Shown here one piece after another: positions 29,527-38,879 of a stretch of DNA of 64,000 bases. Origin of the DNA: Dickeya fangzhongdai (GTDB taxonomy: Bacteria; Pseudomonadota; Gammaproteobacteria; Enterobacterales; Enterobacteriaceae); assembly GCF_002812485.1 (NCBI RefSeq), contig NZ_CP025003.1, positions 4,774,001-4,838,000 on the forward strand, written 5' to 3'. Every line of letters begins with the position of its first letter. The stretch's first letter is position 1. The notes beneath the pieces were generated by a model. It was given only the letters and a program-made list of their open reading frames with translations, was not told the origin of the DNA and searched no databases. The position numbers were made by a program, and so were the translations under genes.

Positions 29527-29946
29527 ATGAGACTCTCGGTTGAACGCCTCACAAAAATCAGCGAGCAGGACAGGCATGATTTGGCCCATATCTGGCCACA
29601 CCAGAATTTCGACGCGCTGGAGCGCGACCTGAACCATGAGCATCGTCTGTTTGCCGCCCGTTTTAACGGCCATCTGCTGGCGGGCGTCATCGTCGAAATC
29701 GACAATAACAGCGACAGCGCGGAACTGACCGACCTGCAGGTCAGAACGTCCACCCGGCGGCATGGCGTCGGTAAGTATCTGGTGGAAGAAGTGCTGCGCG
29801 CCTGCCCTGACGTTAAGGAATGGTGGCTCGACGCCGCCGACCATGCGCTGGTCAGCGAAGCGGTGATGGACACATTCATGCAGTCCTGCGGCTTCTATCC
29901 GGTATCCGGCGGCTGGGAATATGTCGTTAATCAGGAAGAGAAATAA
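29527..29946 (+). CDS. panM: PanM (PanZ), activator of aspartate decarboxylase self-cleavage
   Basis: Small GNAT-fold protein, 139 aa (E. coli 127). It binds pro-PanD and acetyl-CoA to trigger formation of the pyruvoyl group needed for beta-alanine and coenzyme A synthesis. MRLSVERLTKISEQDRHDLA, RHGVGKYLVEEVLRACPDVK (acetyl-CoA P-loop RxxGxG type) and MQSCGFYPVSGGWEYV align with E. coli PanM. It lies between livK and rpoH as expected, and is about a dozen residues longer at the C-terminus. Confidence 0.88.
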   Translation: MRLSVERLTKISEQDRHDLAHIWPHQNFDALERDLNHEHRLFAARFNGHLLAGVIVEIDNNSDSAELTDLQVRTSTRRHGVGKYLVEEVLRACPDVKEWWLDAADHALVSEAVMDTFMQSCGFYPVSGGWEYVVNQEEK

Positions 29947-30010
29947 ATAGCAGGAAAAGCAGTGGCGCCCGTAGGACAGACGGCGATAAAAAAACTTCGG
30001 GTGATAAAAC

Positions 30011-30047
30011 AAAACGACCGGGCGGCTTGCGGCTGTCCCGGTCGTTT
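30011..30047 (-). terminator. rpoH terminator
   Basis: AACGACCGGG pairs with CCCGGTCGTT around a 14-nt loop; on the minus strand it is followed by TTGTTTTATC. It lies 32 bases past the rpoH stop and may also serve the convergent panM. Confidence 0.85.
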
Positions 30048-30078
30048 ACGATGAATAATGCGTTAGCTGCGGCCTGCG

Positions 30079-30933
<855 letters not shown>

Positions 30934-31271
30934 CATTCCACCCCTCTCATAGATCATTCAAATCGTTGCGCATCATCGAACAGCATACCGATCTTTGCTG
31001 CACTTTCTGTGCCTAAAAACAGAATTACTGTGCCCAAAAACCGGATTAACGCTAGTTCTGGATTAACTCTGGTTAGAGTGTGATTGACTGCACAAGTTCC
31101 ACTTTTGCCCCTCTTATTTTACCTGTCAAGATGGACGTCGTGGGGTGCAGGCTGGCGAGTGATGAAGGAAGGTGCGCATCGAAGACGCTGGCAATACGCT
31201 TCCCTCGCTGCTCGCCGCTATCACGAGGGAAGAGTATACCAGAAAACGCCCGCGCCGGGCGTCAATACAGA
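30934..31271. other. rpoH promoter region, with candidate CRP site at 31,079-31,094
   Basis: No gene is seen between ftsX and rpoH, both minus strand. TGTGA-TTGACT-GCACA at 31,079-31,094 matches the CRP half-sites in 9 of 10 positions; CRP acts on distal rpoH promoters in E. coli. The sequence GGCACAG occurs twice on the minus strand near 31,010-31,035. Precise promoters cannot be assigned by eye. Confidence 0.5.
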
Positions 31272-32237
31272 TTATTCCGGTGTAAAACGGCGTAAATGTT
31301 GTACCGTTGCCAGCCAGGCGGCCAGCCAGCCAATCATCACCGCGATCAGAATCAACAATAACGTTTCATCCCAGCCCAGCCCGCGCACCGTGAAGGTGGT
31401 GCCGAACACCGCCGCCACCTGCGTCACCGCGCTCGACAGTTTCCACACCAGCGCCTGCGACAGAATCAGCGACAAGATAGCACCGCAGAACCCCAGCAGC
31501 GCGCCGCCATGCAGGAACGGCCGCAGGATGAAACCGTCGGTGGCGCCGATCAGCTTCATCACATTGATGGTTTCGCGGCGGCTGAAAATGCTTAGCCGCA
31601 CGCTGTTGCCGATCACCAGAAATACCGCCGCCACCATCAGAATCCCGATGGTAGCCGCTATCTGGCCCACCAGTCCGGTCAACGCCACCAGACGGGAGAA
31701 CCAGCTGTCGTCCATGCGGACCTCGGCCACGCCCTGAACGGCGGCGATGCGATCGCGCAGGGTGTTGAGCGTCTGGTTATCCTGAAAACTCAGTTTGGGC
31801 GAGACGACCGCCACCGCCGGCAGCGGATTCTCCTCCAGCATATCCAGCGCGCCGCCAAAGCCGGACCAGTTGCGGAACTCGCCCATCGCCTCGTTGCGGG
31901 ACAGGTAATTAACCTTGTCTACGCCTTCTTCCGCCTTGATCTTGCCAATCACCGCTTCGGCGGCGTTGTCGTCCAGCGATTTGTCCAGATACACCGTCAG
32001 TTGCGGCGTGGGATACCACTGCGACGCCGCCTGACTGACGTTTTTCCACACCAGATAGCAGATGCTGGGCAGCGTTAGCGAAATAGCGATCACCATGATG
32101 GTCAACAATGTCGCCAGCGGTTGGCGCAGCATATCGCGCAGCGTATTGGCCCAGGCATAACGCCACTGTTCCTGCCAGCCGCCTTGCAGAGAGCGGGTTT
32201 TGCTTCCGGCTCGCTGCGCGCGGGTATTATTCGCCAT
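31272..32237 (-). CDS. ftsX: Cell division protein FtsX
   Basis: Membrane subunit of the divisome FtsEX complex, which relays ATP hydrolysis to periplasmic murein hydrolase activation through EnvC. It is 321 aa: a cytoplasmic N-terminus, TM1 at about 40-62 ([20 protein letters not shown]), a periplasmic domain to about 190, then three TM segments in an FtsX-type core. [20 protein letters not shown] before TM3 is the conserved coupling segment. The start overlaps ftsE by 11 nt. Confidence 0.96.
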   Translation of the reverse strand: MANNTRAQRAGSKTRSLQGGWQEQWRYAWANTLRDMLRQPLATLLTIMVIAISLTLPSICYLVWKNVSQAASQWYPTPQLTVYLDKSLDDNAAEAVIGKIKAEEGVDKVNYLSRNEAMGEFRNWSGFGGALDMLEENPLPAVAVVSPKLSFQDNQTLNTLRDRIAAVQGVAEVRMDDSWFSRLVALTGLVGQIAATIGILMVAAVFLVIGNSVRLSIFSRRETINVMKLIGATDGFILRPFLHGGALLGFCGAILSLILSQALVWKLSSAVTQVAAVFGTTFTVRGLGWDETLLLILIAVMIGWLAAWLATVQHLRRFTPE

Positions 32238-32895
32238 CGTGACCTCCCAGCATGCGCCCCTGCGACAATGTCAGCACCCGGTAATGGCGGCGGGCGATAA
32301 GCCCGGTATCGTGCGTAGCCATCAACACCGTGACGCCCACGCGGTTAAACTCTTCAAACAAGCGCAGAATGCCTTCGGACAGCGCATCATCCAGGTTGCC
32401 GGTCGGTTCGTCCGCCAGCAGCACGGCCGGTTTGTTCACCACCGCGCGGGCGATACCCACGCGCTGCTGCTCACCGCCGGAGAGCTGAATCGGATAGCTG
32501 CGCGCCTTGTCGAGCAGCCCGACTTTATCCAGCGCCGCCGACACCCGACGGCGGATATCTTCGGCGCTGGCGCCGGCGATAACGAGCGGCATGGCGACGT
32601 TTTCATACACCGTGCGATCCATCAGCAAATGGTGATCCTGAAAGATCATGCCGATCTGCCGACGCAGAAACGGCACCTCGCTTTTCCTCAGGCGGCTGAT
32701 ATCGTGACCGCCGAACAGGATGTGGCCCGCGCTTGGGCGCTCAATCCCGCAAATCAGTTTCAGCAGGGTACTTTTCCCCGCGCCAGAGTGACCGGTCAGA
32801 AATACCATCTCGGCCGGGCGGATATGAAAGTCCACCCCTTGCAACGCCTGACGGCCGCCGAGATACGCCTTACTGACCTGCTCAAACCGAATCAT
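32227..32895 (-). CDS. ftsE: Cell division ATPase FtsE
   Basis: ABC-type ATPase of 222 aa. [20 protein letters not shown], Walker [10 protein letters not shown] near residue 36, the signature [16 protein letters not shown] near 138, Walker [13 protein letters not shown] near 160 and the H-loop MATHD are all present. The order ftsY-ftsE-ftsX is the conserved enterobacterial operon, with a 5-nt gap to ftsY. Confidence 0.97.
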   Translation of the reverse strand: MIRFEQVSKAYLGGRQALQGVDFHIRPAEMVFLTGHSGAGKSTLLKLICGIERPSAGHILFGGHDISRLRKSEVPFLRRQIGMIFQDHHLLMDRTVYENVAMPLVIAGASAEDIRRRVSAALDKVGLLDKARSYPIQLSGGEQQRVGIARAVVNKPAVLLADEPTGNLDDALSEGILRLFEEFNRVGVTVLMATHDTGLIARRHYRVLTLSQGRMLGGHDGE

Positions 32896-32900
32896 CCGTT

Positions 32901-34232
32901 TTAATCCTCACGGGCAAACAGGGCTTCAATAAAATCATCCGCCTTGAACGGCCTTAAGTCATCGATACTTTCCCCCACCCCGATGTAACGGATGGGAATG
33001 CCAAACTGGTCGGCGATGGAGAAGATCACCCCGCCCTTGGCGGTGCCGTCCAGTTTGGTCAGCGTGATGCCGCTCAGTCCGACCGCCTCGTTGAACAGTT
33101 TGGCCTGACTGACGGCGTTCTGACCGGTGCTGGCGTCCAGCGTCAGCATCACTTCGTGCGGCGCGTTTTCGTCCAGCTTCTTCATAACGCGCACGATCTT
33201 CTTCAACTCCTCCATCAGGTGCGATTTGTTCTGCAAACGCCCGGCGGTATCGGCGATCAGCACGTCGACGCCGCGCGCTTTGGCGGCCTGCAGCGCATCG
33301 AAGATCACCGAGGCGGAGTCCGCGCCGGTATGCTGCGCCACCACCGGCACATTATTGCGCTGGCCCCACACCTGCAGCTGCTCCACCGCCGCCGCACGGA
33401 AGGTATCGCCCGCGGCCAGCATCACCGACTTGCCCTGCGCCTGATATTGCCGCGCCAGTTTGCCGATGGTGGTGGTTTTACCCACGCCGTTGACACCCAC
33501 CATCAAAATGACGAACGGCGTCTTGCTGTCGATATCCAGCGGCGCATCCACTTTCGCCAAAATGTCGCTCATTTCCGTTTTCAGCAACGCAATCAACGCT
33601 TCGGCGTCTTTCAGTTGCTTGCGGCTGGCGTGCTCGGTCAGCCGATCGATAATTTTACGGGTGGTTTCCACCCCGACGTCGGCAATCAGCAGTTGCTCTT
33701 CCAGCTCGTCAAACAGATCGTCGTCAATTTTCTTGCCGCGAAACAGCCCGACAAATCCGGACCCCAGATTCTGGCGGGTTTTCACCAGACTGCGTTTCAG
33801 GCGAGCGAAAAAACCCTCTTTGGTCGGGCGTTCCTGCTCCTGCGACACCACCGGCGCAGCCGGAGCAATCACCGTTTCGGGCTCGGACTCGACATCGTCT
33901 TCCGCTTCCGCGTCTGTCTGCGGTTCAGCGACGGGCGCGGCCGCCTCTGCTACCGTTTCCGGCGGTTCGACCGGCGTCGGCGGTACCTCCGCCTCAGCCT
34001 CAATCGGTTGCGATTCTGGCGGCGGCGTTTCCCCGGTTTCAGCCAACGTACTATTCAGCGCCGGCTGCTCCGGCGCTTCATCGCTCGTGTGCTGCGCCGG
34101 TTCCGGAGCGGCGGGCGTTGCGTCATCCGCCTGCGGCGCTTCCGGTGACGGTTGCGGTTGTTCGGTTTTATCCTCGTCCTGACGTCCTAACCCCAGCCAG
34201 GAAAAAAATCCGCGCTTTTTCTCTTTCGCCAT
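32901..34232 (-). CDS. ftsY: Signal recognition particle receptor FtsY
   Basis: SRP receptor GTPase of 443 aa starting MAKEKKRGFFSWLGLGRQDE; the ATG 13 codons upstream is not supported. An acidic, Pro/Glu/Ala-rich A domain (residues 15-140) precedes the N domain (EGFFARLKRSLVKTRQNLGS) and the G domain. G1 GVNGVGKTTTIGKLA, DTFRAAAVEQLQ, DTAGRLQNKSHLMEELKK, TKLDGTAKGG and GVGESIDDLRPF are intact. It docks ribosome-SRP complexes at the inner membrane. Confidence 0.97.
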   Translation of the reverse strand: MAKEKKRGFFSWLGLGRQDEDKTEQPQPSPEAPQADDATPAAPEPAQHTSDEAPEQPALNSTLAETGETPPPESQPIEAEAEVPPTPVEPPETVAEAAAPVAEPQTDAEAEDDVESEPETVIAPAAPVVSQEQERPTKEGFFARLKRSLVKTRQNLGSGFVGLFRGKKIDDDLFDELEEQLLIADVGVETTRKIIDRLTEHASRKQLKDAEALIALLKTEMSDILAKVDAPLDIDSKTPFVILMVGVNGVGKTTTIGKLARQYQAQGKSVMLAAGDTFRAAAVEQLQVWGQRNNVPVVAQHTGADSASVIFDALQAAKARGVDVLIADTAGRLQNKSHLMEELKKIVRVMKKLDENAPHEVMLTLDASTGQNAVSQAKLFNEAVGLSGITLTKLDGTAKGGVIFSIADQFGIPIRYIGVGESIDDLRPFKADDFIEALFARED

Positions 34233-34531
34233 CGTGTAATTGCGCTCCTGCCACCCAGTGCGGCTAATCAATAACCAATAGAAGTCAATAAAACAACGAG
34301 TTTAACACTTTCCCGCCGCCAGCAACACGCGCCGGACCACCGGGGAGGGCGACAATCTCCGTAACCAGGTGTGTCAAACCCAGGCTATGTCCACTGATTT
34401 GAGGGATTTTTCCGCGCCGTCTCCCATTAACTGCATCTTTACATTTGCTACACCGGCTGGCGCCGTTAGAATAACGCCTCATCAAATCCGGCGGGCCGCC
34501 GCCGGTACCTCATTTCAGCAAAATACAGGCT

Positions 34532-35152
34532 ATGGCAAAACATCAAGCGACATCCGCACCCGGTCAAATCCGCATCATTGGCGGTCAGTGGCGCGGCAGA
34601 AAACTCCCCGTGCCGGACAGCCCCGGTTTGCGCCCCACCACCGACCGCGTACGCGAAACCTTGTTCAACTGGCTGGCGCCGGTGATTCAGCAATCACGCT
34701 GTCTGGACTGTTTCGCCGGCAGCGGCGCGCTGGGGCTGGAAGCGCTGTCGCGTTATGCCGCTCACGCCACGCTGCTGGAAGCCGAACGCAATGTGGCGCG
34801 TCAACTGACGCAGAACCTGTCGCTGCTGCGCGCCGACAACGCTGAAGTGGCGAATGCCGATACGCTGCAATGGCTGGCTAAACCGGCTCCGCAGCCTTAC
34901 GACGTGGTGTTCCTCGACCCGCCGTTTCGCCGCGGTTTGTTGGACGATACGCTGCGGTTGCTGGAAGCCGGCGACTGGCTGGCAGAGGAAGCCTGGATCT
35001 ATATTGAAACTGAAGCGGAAAACCGCACGCTAGCCATCCCGTCCACCTGGACGCTGCATCGGGAAAAAACCGCGGGGCAGGTTTCCTACCGTCTTTATAT
35101 CCGTCACGCATCCGACGCGACCCCAGGAGGCAACGATGAGCATCTGGATTAA
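34532..35152 (+). CDS. rsmD: 16S rRNA (guanine(966)-N(2))-methyltransferase RsmD
   Basis: SAM-dependent rRNA methyltransferase of 206 aa acting on G966 of 16S rRNA. IRIIGGQWRGRKLPVPDSPG, LRPTTDRVRETLFNWL, CLDCFAGSGALGLEALSR (SAM motif I) and DVVFLDPPFRRGLL (catalytic DPPF, motif IV) are present. It is divergent from ftsY across a 299-bp region with no other gene seen. Its 3' end overlaps yhhL by 17 nt. Confidence 0.95.
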   Translation: MAKHQATSAPGQIRIIGGQWRGRKLPVPDSPGLRPTTDRVRETLFNWLAPVIQQSRCLDCFAGSGALGLEALSRYAAHATLLEAERNVARQLTQNLSLLRADNAEVANADTLQWLAKPAPQPYDVVFLDPPFRRGLLDDTLRLLEAGDWLAEEAWIYIETEAENRTLAIPSTWTLHREKTAGQVSYRLYIRHASDATPGGNDEHLD

Positions 35153-35423
35153 CCTTGGCCGGCTACTGATGTTGGGCGTATGGGGATTTTTGGTTATGAA
35201 CCTGATTCACCCTTTTCCCCGCCCGCTGAATATTTTCATGATCCTGGCGATGGGATTCATGCTGCTGATGCACGGCGTGCAGTTCCTGCTGCTCAAAGCG
35301 AGCCAGCCCAAAGACGCGCCGCCGCTCAGCGGGCTGCTGCAATTGCGCATCTTCCTGTTCGGGGTATTTGAATTGCTGGACTGGCAGCGCAAACAGCCGA
35401 CGCCACCGCGCAAACGGCGTTGA
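35136..35423 (+). CDS. yhhL: DUF1145 inner-membrane protein YhhL
   Basis: Small membrane protein of 95 aa with two or three hydrophobic segments (LMLGVWGFLVMNLIHPF; LNIFMILAMGFMLLMHGVQF; LLQLRIFLFGVFELLDW). AGGAGGC-type ribosome site lies inside the end of rsmD, with which it overlaps, so coupling is likely. The function is unknown; it belongs to DUF1145, conserved next to rsmD in enterobacteria. Confidence 0.85.
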   Translation: MSIWINLGRLLMLGVWGFLVMNLIHPFPRPLNIFMILAMGFMLLMHGVQFLLLKASQPKDAPPLSGLLQLRIFLFGVFELLDWQRKQPTPPRKRR

Positions 35424-35483
35424 CCGGCAGACTCGCAATCCGGGGAAACGGCGACGCGATACCGCAAAGCGCCGCCGGACAGG

Positions 35484-35810
35484 TCAGGGTTTCTTACCTG
35501 GCAGAGAAGGGAAATGGGTAACGTTGTCGCCCAGTTCCGAAATACGCGCGCTATCGCGTTCACGCCCGGTCACGGCGTCAATACGAATCACCGCCTGCAG
35601 CGGAATATAGCTGCGATCGACGCCGGCAAACTCCGTTTTCAGTTTTTCCGTGGTCGGGTCAACCAGCACGGCGGAAGGGTTGTCGAAAACAAAGTCGGCG
35701 ATTTCAATAAATCCGAACAGATTGCTCTGCACCAGCTCGCGCACATACAGCTGATAGTTCTTGCCGTTATTCATGAACTGAATGCGGTAAAGTACGGGTT
35801 CATTGCTCAT
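35484..35810 (-). CDS. DUF1820 family protein
   Basis: Cytosolic protein of 108 aa. LYRIQFMNNGKNYQLYVREL, NLFGFIEIADFVFDNPSAVL and DRSYIPLQAVIRIDAV are typical of DUF1820, of unknown function and more familiar from pseudomonads and other gammaproteobacteria. E. coli has yhhM (DUF2500) at this place, which is not the same family. It is convergent with yhhL and divergent from yhhN across a 273-bp spacer with nothing recognised. Confidence 0.8.
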   Translation of the reverse strand: MSNEPVLYRIQFMNNGKNYQLYVRELVQSNLFGFIEIADFVFDNPSAVLVDPTTEKLKTEFAGVDRSYIPLQAVIRIDAVTGRERDSARISELGDNVTHFPSLPGKKP

Positions 35811-36083
35811 TAAAGGTTCGTCTCCTCCGACAGACCGCCGGGTATCATTATTCCGTCACAAAAACTGGCCGCTAACATAGCATGAAGCCCGGCGACCCGC
35901 AGCCCCGCGCGGACGGAGACGCGCTGTCGGAACGAATCCGCGCAGGATCCGCCTACTATACTTAGGCTGGCTGCGCCCGCTGGGATAACAAACATTGCCG
36001 GGTACGTCAGCAAGAAAAGACGGTGCGCCGACTTTCGCCGCATGGCGGAGTTCCACCCGATTCACCACGTTTAAGGACACTGT

Positions 36084-36713
36084 ATGCTCTGGTCTTTTAT
36101 TGCCGTATTTTTTTCCGGCTGGCTGTATGTCGATGCCAGTTACCGTGGTCCGGCCTGGCAGCGTTGGCTGTTTAAACCCGTCACCCTGCTGTTGATGATG
36201 CTGATGGTCTGGCAAACGCCGATGCTCGGCATCCCCGGTTATCTGGTGGTGCTGGGGCTGGCCGCGACGCTGGTCGGCGACGCGCTGATGCAGCTCTCCG
36301 GCGATAAACTGCGGTTCGCGCTGTCGGCCTATCTGGCGTCGCACCTGCTCTACACCATCAGCTTTTTCGCCTCCCGGCCATCGCTGGGGTTTTTCTGGCC
36401 GCTGCCGCTGGCGCTGATTATTCTGTCGGCGTTGTTGCTGGCACTGCTGTGGTCGCGGCTGGAAGCCGAGCGCCTGACGGTCACCTCGCTGGTGCTGGTG
36501 ACCGCCTTCATGGCGTGGGTGGCGGGGGAACACTACTTCGCGCTGGGCAACGAATCCAACTTCTCGCTGCTGGTGGGTACGCTGCTGTTATTTGCCGGCC
36601 ACGCCATCTGGCTGGTGAACCACTTCCGCGTGAACTTCCGCGCCCATCAGGCGCTGGTCGCCATCTGCTACTTTGGCGGCCACTTCCTGATAGTACGCTC
36701 GCTTTACGTCTAG
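36084..36713 (+). CDS. yhhN: YhhN/TMEM86-family membrane protein (lysoplasmalogenase-like)
   Basis: Polytopic inner-membrane protein of 209 aa, about seven to eight TM segments. GLAATLVGDALMQLSGDKLR (the GDxxL acidic motif in a membrane segment) and LVGTLLLFAGHAIWLVNHFR are the family's conserved parts. Eukaryotic TMEM86B hydrolyses lysoplasmalogens; the bacterial role is not established. Confidence 0.87.
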   Translation: MLWSFIAVFFSGWLYVDASYRGPAWQRWLFKPVTLLLMMLMVWQTPMLGIPGYLVVLGLAATLVGDALMQLSGDKLRFALSAYLASHLLYTISFFASRPSLGFFWPLPLALIILSALLLALLWSRLEAERLTVTSLVLVTAFMAWVAGEHYFALGNESNFSLLVGTLLLFAGHAIWLVNHFRVNFRAHQALVAICYFGGHFLIVRSLYV

Positions 36714-36719
36714 CGACAG

Positions 36720-36746
36720 CGGCCTTCCGGATTGGCCGGAGGGCCG
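36720..36746. terminator. Bidirectional terminator between yhhN and tusA
   Basis: CGGCCTTCCGG and CCGGAGGGCCG pair with one wobble around a 5-nt loop, 7 bases past the yhhN stop, between convergent genes. T-runs are poor. Confidence 0.6.
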
Positions 36747-36757
36747 TAAGCCGGTGC

Positions 36758-37003
36758 TCACGCGCCTTTGCGCAGCAGGTAACGATAAGGCAATTGCTCG
36801 GTCATCTGCGCCAGCAGCTCATGTTCCATATAACGGCAAAAGCCGGGGATATCGCGGGTGGTTGCCGGATCGTCGGCGATAATCAGCAGGGTTTGCCCCG
36901 CCTCCATCTGGCGCACCGTCTTGCGCACCATCATTACCGGTTCCGGACAGCGTAGCCCCTGAGCATCCAGAGTGCGGTCCGGATTGGCGAACATATCGGT
37001 CAT
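36758..37003 (-). CDS. tusA: Sulfur carrier TusA
   Basis: Cytosolic sulfur-transfer protein of 81 aa. It accepts persulfide from IscS and passes it to TusBCD-TusE-MnmA for tRNA 2-thiouridine synthesis and to molybdenum cofactor enzymes. The catalytic Cys is in [20 protein letters not shown] near residue 19 (CPxP), followed by the conserved [21 protein letters not shown]. coli has zntA between yhhN and tusA; it is absent here. Confidence 0.95.
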   Translation of the reverse strand: MTDMFANPDRTLDAQGLRCPEPVMMVRKTVRQMEAGQTLLIIADDPATTRDIPGFCRYMEHELLAQMTEQLPYRYLLRKGA

Positions 37004-37269
37004 TCAGCGTCTCATTAACGATTGTCGAACAAATTGCGGCTTAGTTTACGCTTCCCGCAAAGGGGGGCAAGCCGCGCGGTTTAGCAGGCCGCAATAAGCG
37101 GCGAATAACGCGTGACGGCAGTGAATGTCTCTCCCTTTTAGGCGCCCTCCGCCTTGATCGCGGTCAGTTGAGCCTGCGCTAATTACACGCATAATTGAGA
37201 CATCGCCTAACGATTGCAAAGCCGCAACAACGCGGTATGATGCCGACACGTTAGCGTTAAAAAGGCGCA

Positions 37270-37362
37270 GATACCCTAAATAACTCGAGTTGCGTTGGCC
37301 CTTCGGGGGTAAGGCCATGTATGTGGGCCGAGTCATGCCGCAACGTGAAGTATGACGGGTAT
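37270..37362. repeat. Palindromic intergenic repeat upstream of yhhQ
   Basis: The left end ATACCCTAAATAACTCGAGT, then TGCG, and the right end CGCAACGTGAAGTATGACGG, then GTAT, are imperfect inverted repeats about 93 bp apart. A small internal stem GGCCCTTCGGGGGTAAGGCC and a GGCC/GGCC core give a cloverleaf-like fold. It ends 16 bases before the riboswitch. Confidence 0.75.
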
Positions 37363-37377
37363 AACGAGGCAATTTGT

Positions 37378-37410
37378 CTGGGTTCCCTCACCCCAATAAC
37401 CAAAAAAAGG
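37378..37410 (+). ncRNA. preQ1-I riboswitch candidate in the yhhQ leader
   Basis: CTGGGTTCCCTCACCCCAAT, AACC and AAAAAAAGG closely follow the compact preQ1 class I pattern, with the same architecture as the 34-nt T. tengcongensis aptamer (as recalled): a short P1 (TGGG with CCCA), a pyrimidine-rich loop 1 and an A-rich linker. The terminal AAGG can pair with CCT of loop 1 (37,386-37,388 with 37,408-37,410) to form the P2 pseudoknot. AAGG is also the ribosome-binding site, 8 bases before the yhhQ ATG, so ligand binding should block translation. The gene imports queuosine precursors, which fits. Confidence 0.8.
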
Positions 37411-37417
37411 TCACATT

Positions 37418-38089
37418 ATGTTTCAGTTTTCCGCACAACAGCGGCTGACAGCGCTGTGCTGGCTATCCCTCTTTCACATCCTGGTGATTATCTCCAGCAA
37501 CTATCTGGTTCAGCTGCCAATTACGCTTTTCGGCTTTCATACCACCTGGGGCGCATTTACTTTCCCGTTCATCTTCCTGGCTTCCGATCTGACCGTGCGG
37601 ATCTTCGGCGCCCCGCTGGCACGCCGCATTATTCTGACGGTGATGGTGCCGGCGCTGATCGCTTCGTATCTGGTTTCGTCCCTATTCTACAAGGGCGAAT
37701 GGCAGGGGTTTGGCGCGCTGAGCCAGGTGAACCCGATGGTGGCGCGTATCGCCGCCGCCAGCCTGATGGCCTATGTGCTGGGCCAGATTCTCGACGTGCA
37801 TGTCTTCAACCGTCTGCGCCGGCTCAAAGCCTGGTGGGCGGCGCCGGCCGCTTCCGCGGTGCTGGGCAACCTCAGCGATACGGTGGCGTTCTTCTTTATC
37901 GCCTTCTATCGCAGCACCGATCCGTTCATGGCCACGCACTGGATGGAAATCGCTACGGTGGATTATTTCTTCAAGATCGCCATCAACCTGGTTTTCTTCC
38001 TGCCGATGTACGGCGTACTGCTTAACATGCTGCTGCGCCGTCTGAGCCAGCCGGGGAACAACGCGCCGTACCAGGATCAAACCGCCTGA
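37418..38089 (+). CDS. yhhQ: Queuosine precursor transporter YhhQ (QPTR)
   Basis: Inner-membrane importer of preQ0/preQ1 for tRNA queuosine synthesis, 223 aa (E. coli 221). There are six TM segments. ISSNYLVQLPITLFGFHTTW near residues 27-47, FPFIFLASDLTVRIFGAPLA and FFFIAFYRSTDPFMATHWME are conserved in the vitamin-uptake-like family (DUF165, COG1738). Translation is probably repressed through the preQ1-I element overlapping its ribosome site. Confidence 0.92.
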   Translation: MFQFSAQQRLTALCWLSLFHILVIISSNYLVQLPITLFGFHTTWGAFTFPFIFLASDLTVRIFGAPLARRIILTVMVPALIASYLVSSLFYKGEWQGFGALSQVNPMVARIAAASLMAYVLGQILDVHVFNRLRRLKAWWAAPAASAVLGNLSDTVAFFFIAFYRSTDPFMATHWMEIATVDYFFKIAINLVFFLPMYGVLLNMLLRRLSQPGNNAPYQDQTA

Positions 38090-38260
38090 TACGCTGTTTT
38101 CGCTCATAAACAGGGTTTCGGAATAACCGGAAAAATTGCCCTCCCCCACCTGATTCGGGTGCAAGACAGGGACCGTGATAACAAAACGCTTGTTTTTACG
38201 CCCCGAATCAGGTGCCATAGCGCCACTTCTGTTTTTGTTCGTGATAAAGAAAGGATACCC

Positions 38261-38824
38261 ATGCCAAATTTAGCGAAATATATCGGTATTGGTCTGCTGG
38301 CCGCCACGCTGGCCGCCTGCGACGGCAACAGCGATAAGAAAACCAACGCGCCGGCCGCCAGCCCCGCAGCGGAGAAAACCACAGCGCAGAACGTGTCCCT
38401 GCTCTCCGGCAAACTGACCTTTACCCTGCCGGACGGCCTGAGCGATCAGAGCGGCAAACTGGGCAATCAGAACAACAACATGCACGTCTATGCGGATCAG
38501 AGCGGCCAGAAAGCCATCATCGTGATTGTGGGTGATGACACGCCGCTGGATCTGCCGGCTCTGGGTCAACGTCTTGAAGAGCAGCAGCGCGGGCGCGATG
38601 CCAACCTTCAGGTACTGGGTAACAAAACCGCCGAGATCAACGGCCATCAGATTCAGCAACTGGACAGCGTCCTGACCAGCAACGGGCAGAAAGCGTTTTC
38701 GTCCATCGTGCTGGCAAAAGCGGACAATCGTCTGCTGACGCTGCAAATCACGCTGCCGGCGGATAATCTGCAGCAGGCGCAGGCCGACGCCGCTAAGGTA
38801 ATCAGCTCGCTGAAGCTGAACTGA
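38261..38824 (+). CDS. dcrB: DcrB-family lipoprotein
   Basis: Envelope lipoprotein of 187 aa starting MPNLAKYIGIGLLAATLAAC; an AAGGA ribosome site lies just upstream. The lipobox LAAC puts lipidation at Cys20, and DG after it is compatible with inner- or outer-membrane retention depending on Lol rules. A low-complexity linker (residues 24-45) leads into a compact alpha/beta domain. DcrB was identified in E. coli as needed for C1 phage adsorption/infection and is linked to Lgt-related envelope maintenance. It lies 171 bases after yhhQ, as in E. coli. Confidence 0.88.
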   Translation: MPNLAKYIGIGLLAATLAACDGNSDKKTNAPAASPAAEKTTAQNVSLLSGKLTFTLPDGLSDQSGKLGNQNNNMHVYADQSGQKAIIVIVGDDTPLDLPALGQRLEEQQRGRDANLQVLGNKTAEINGHQIQQLDSVLTSNGQKAFSSIVLAKADNRLLTLQITLPADNLQQAQADAAKVISSLKLN

Positions 38825-38849
38825 TCCCCACACAGCGTCATCCCCGCCG

Positions 38850-38870
38850 CGCCGACAACGGTTGTCGGCG
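38850..38870. terminator. Bidirectional terminator between dcrB and yhhS
   Basis: CGCCGACAA, CGG and TTGTCGGCG form a perfect 9-bp stem with a 3-nt loop between the convergent genes dcrB and yhhS. Confidence 0.75.
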
Positions 38871-38879
38871 GGATTCTGT

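Larger units (their letters stand above)
37004..37417. other. Divergent region between tusA and yhhQ
   Basis: It holds, in order, the tusA promoter side, a palindromic repeat (37,270-37,362) and a probable preQ1-I riboswitch just before yhhQ. GCGATTAGCGT-like sequence and AT-rich blocks near 37,160-37,255 may contain promoters. No gene is supported. Confidence 0.5.
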
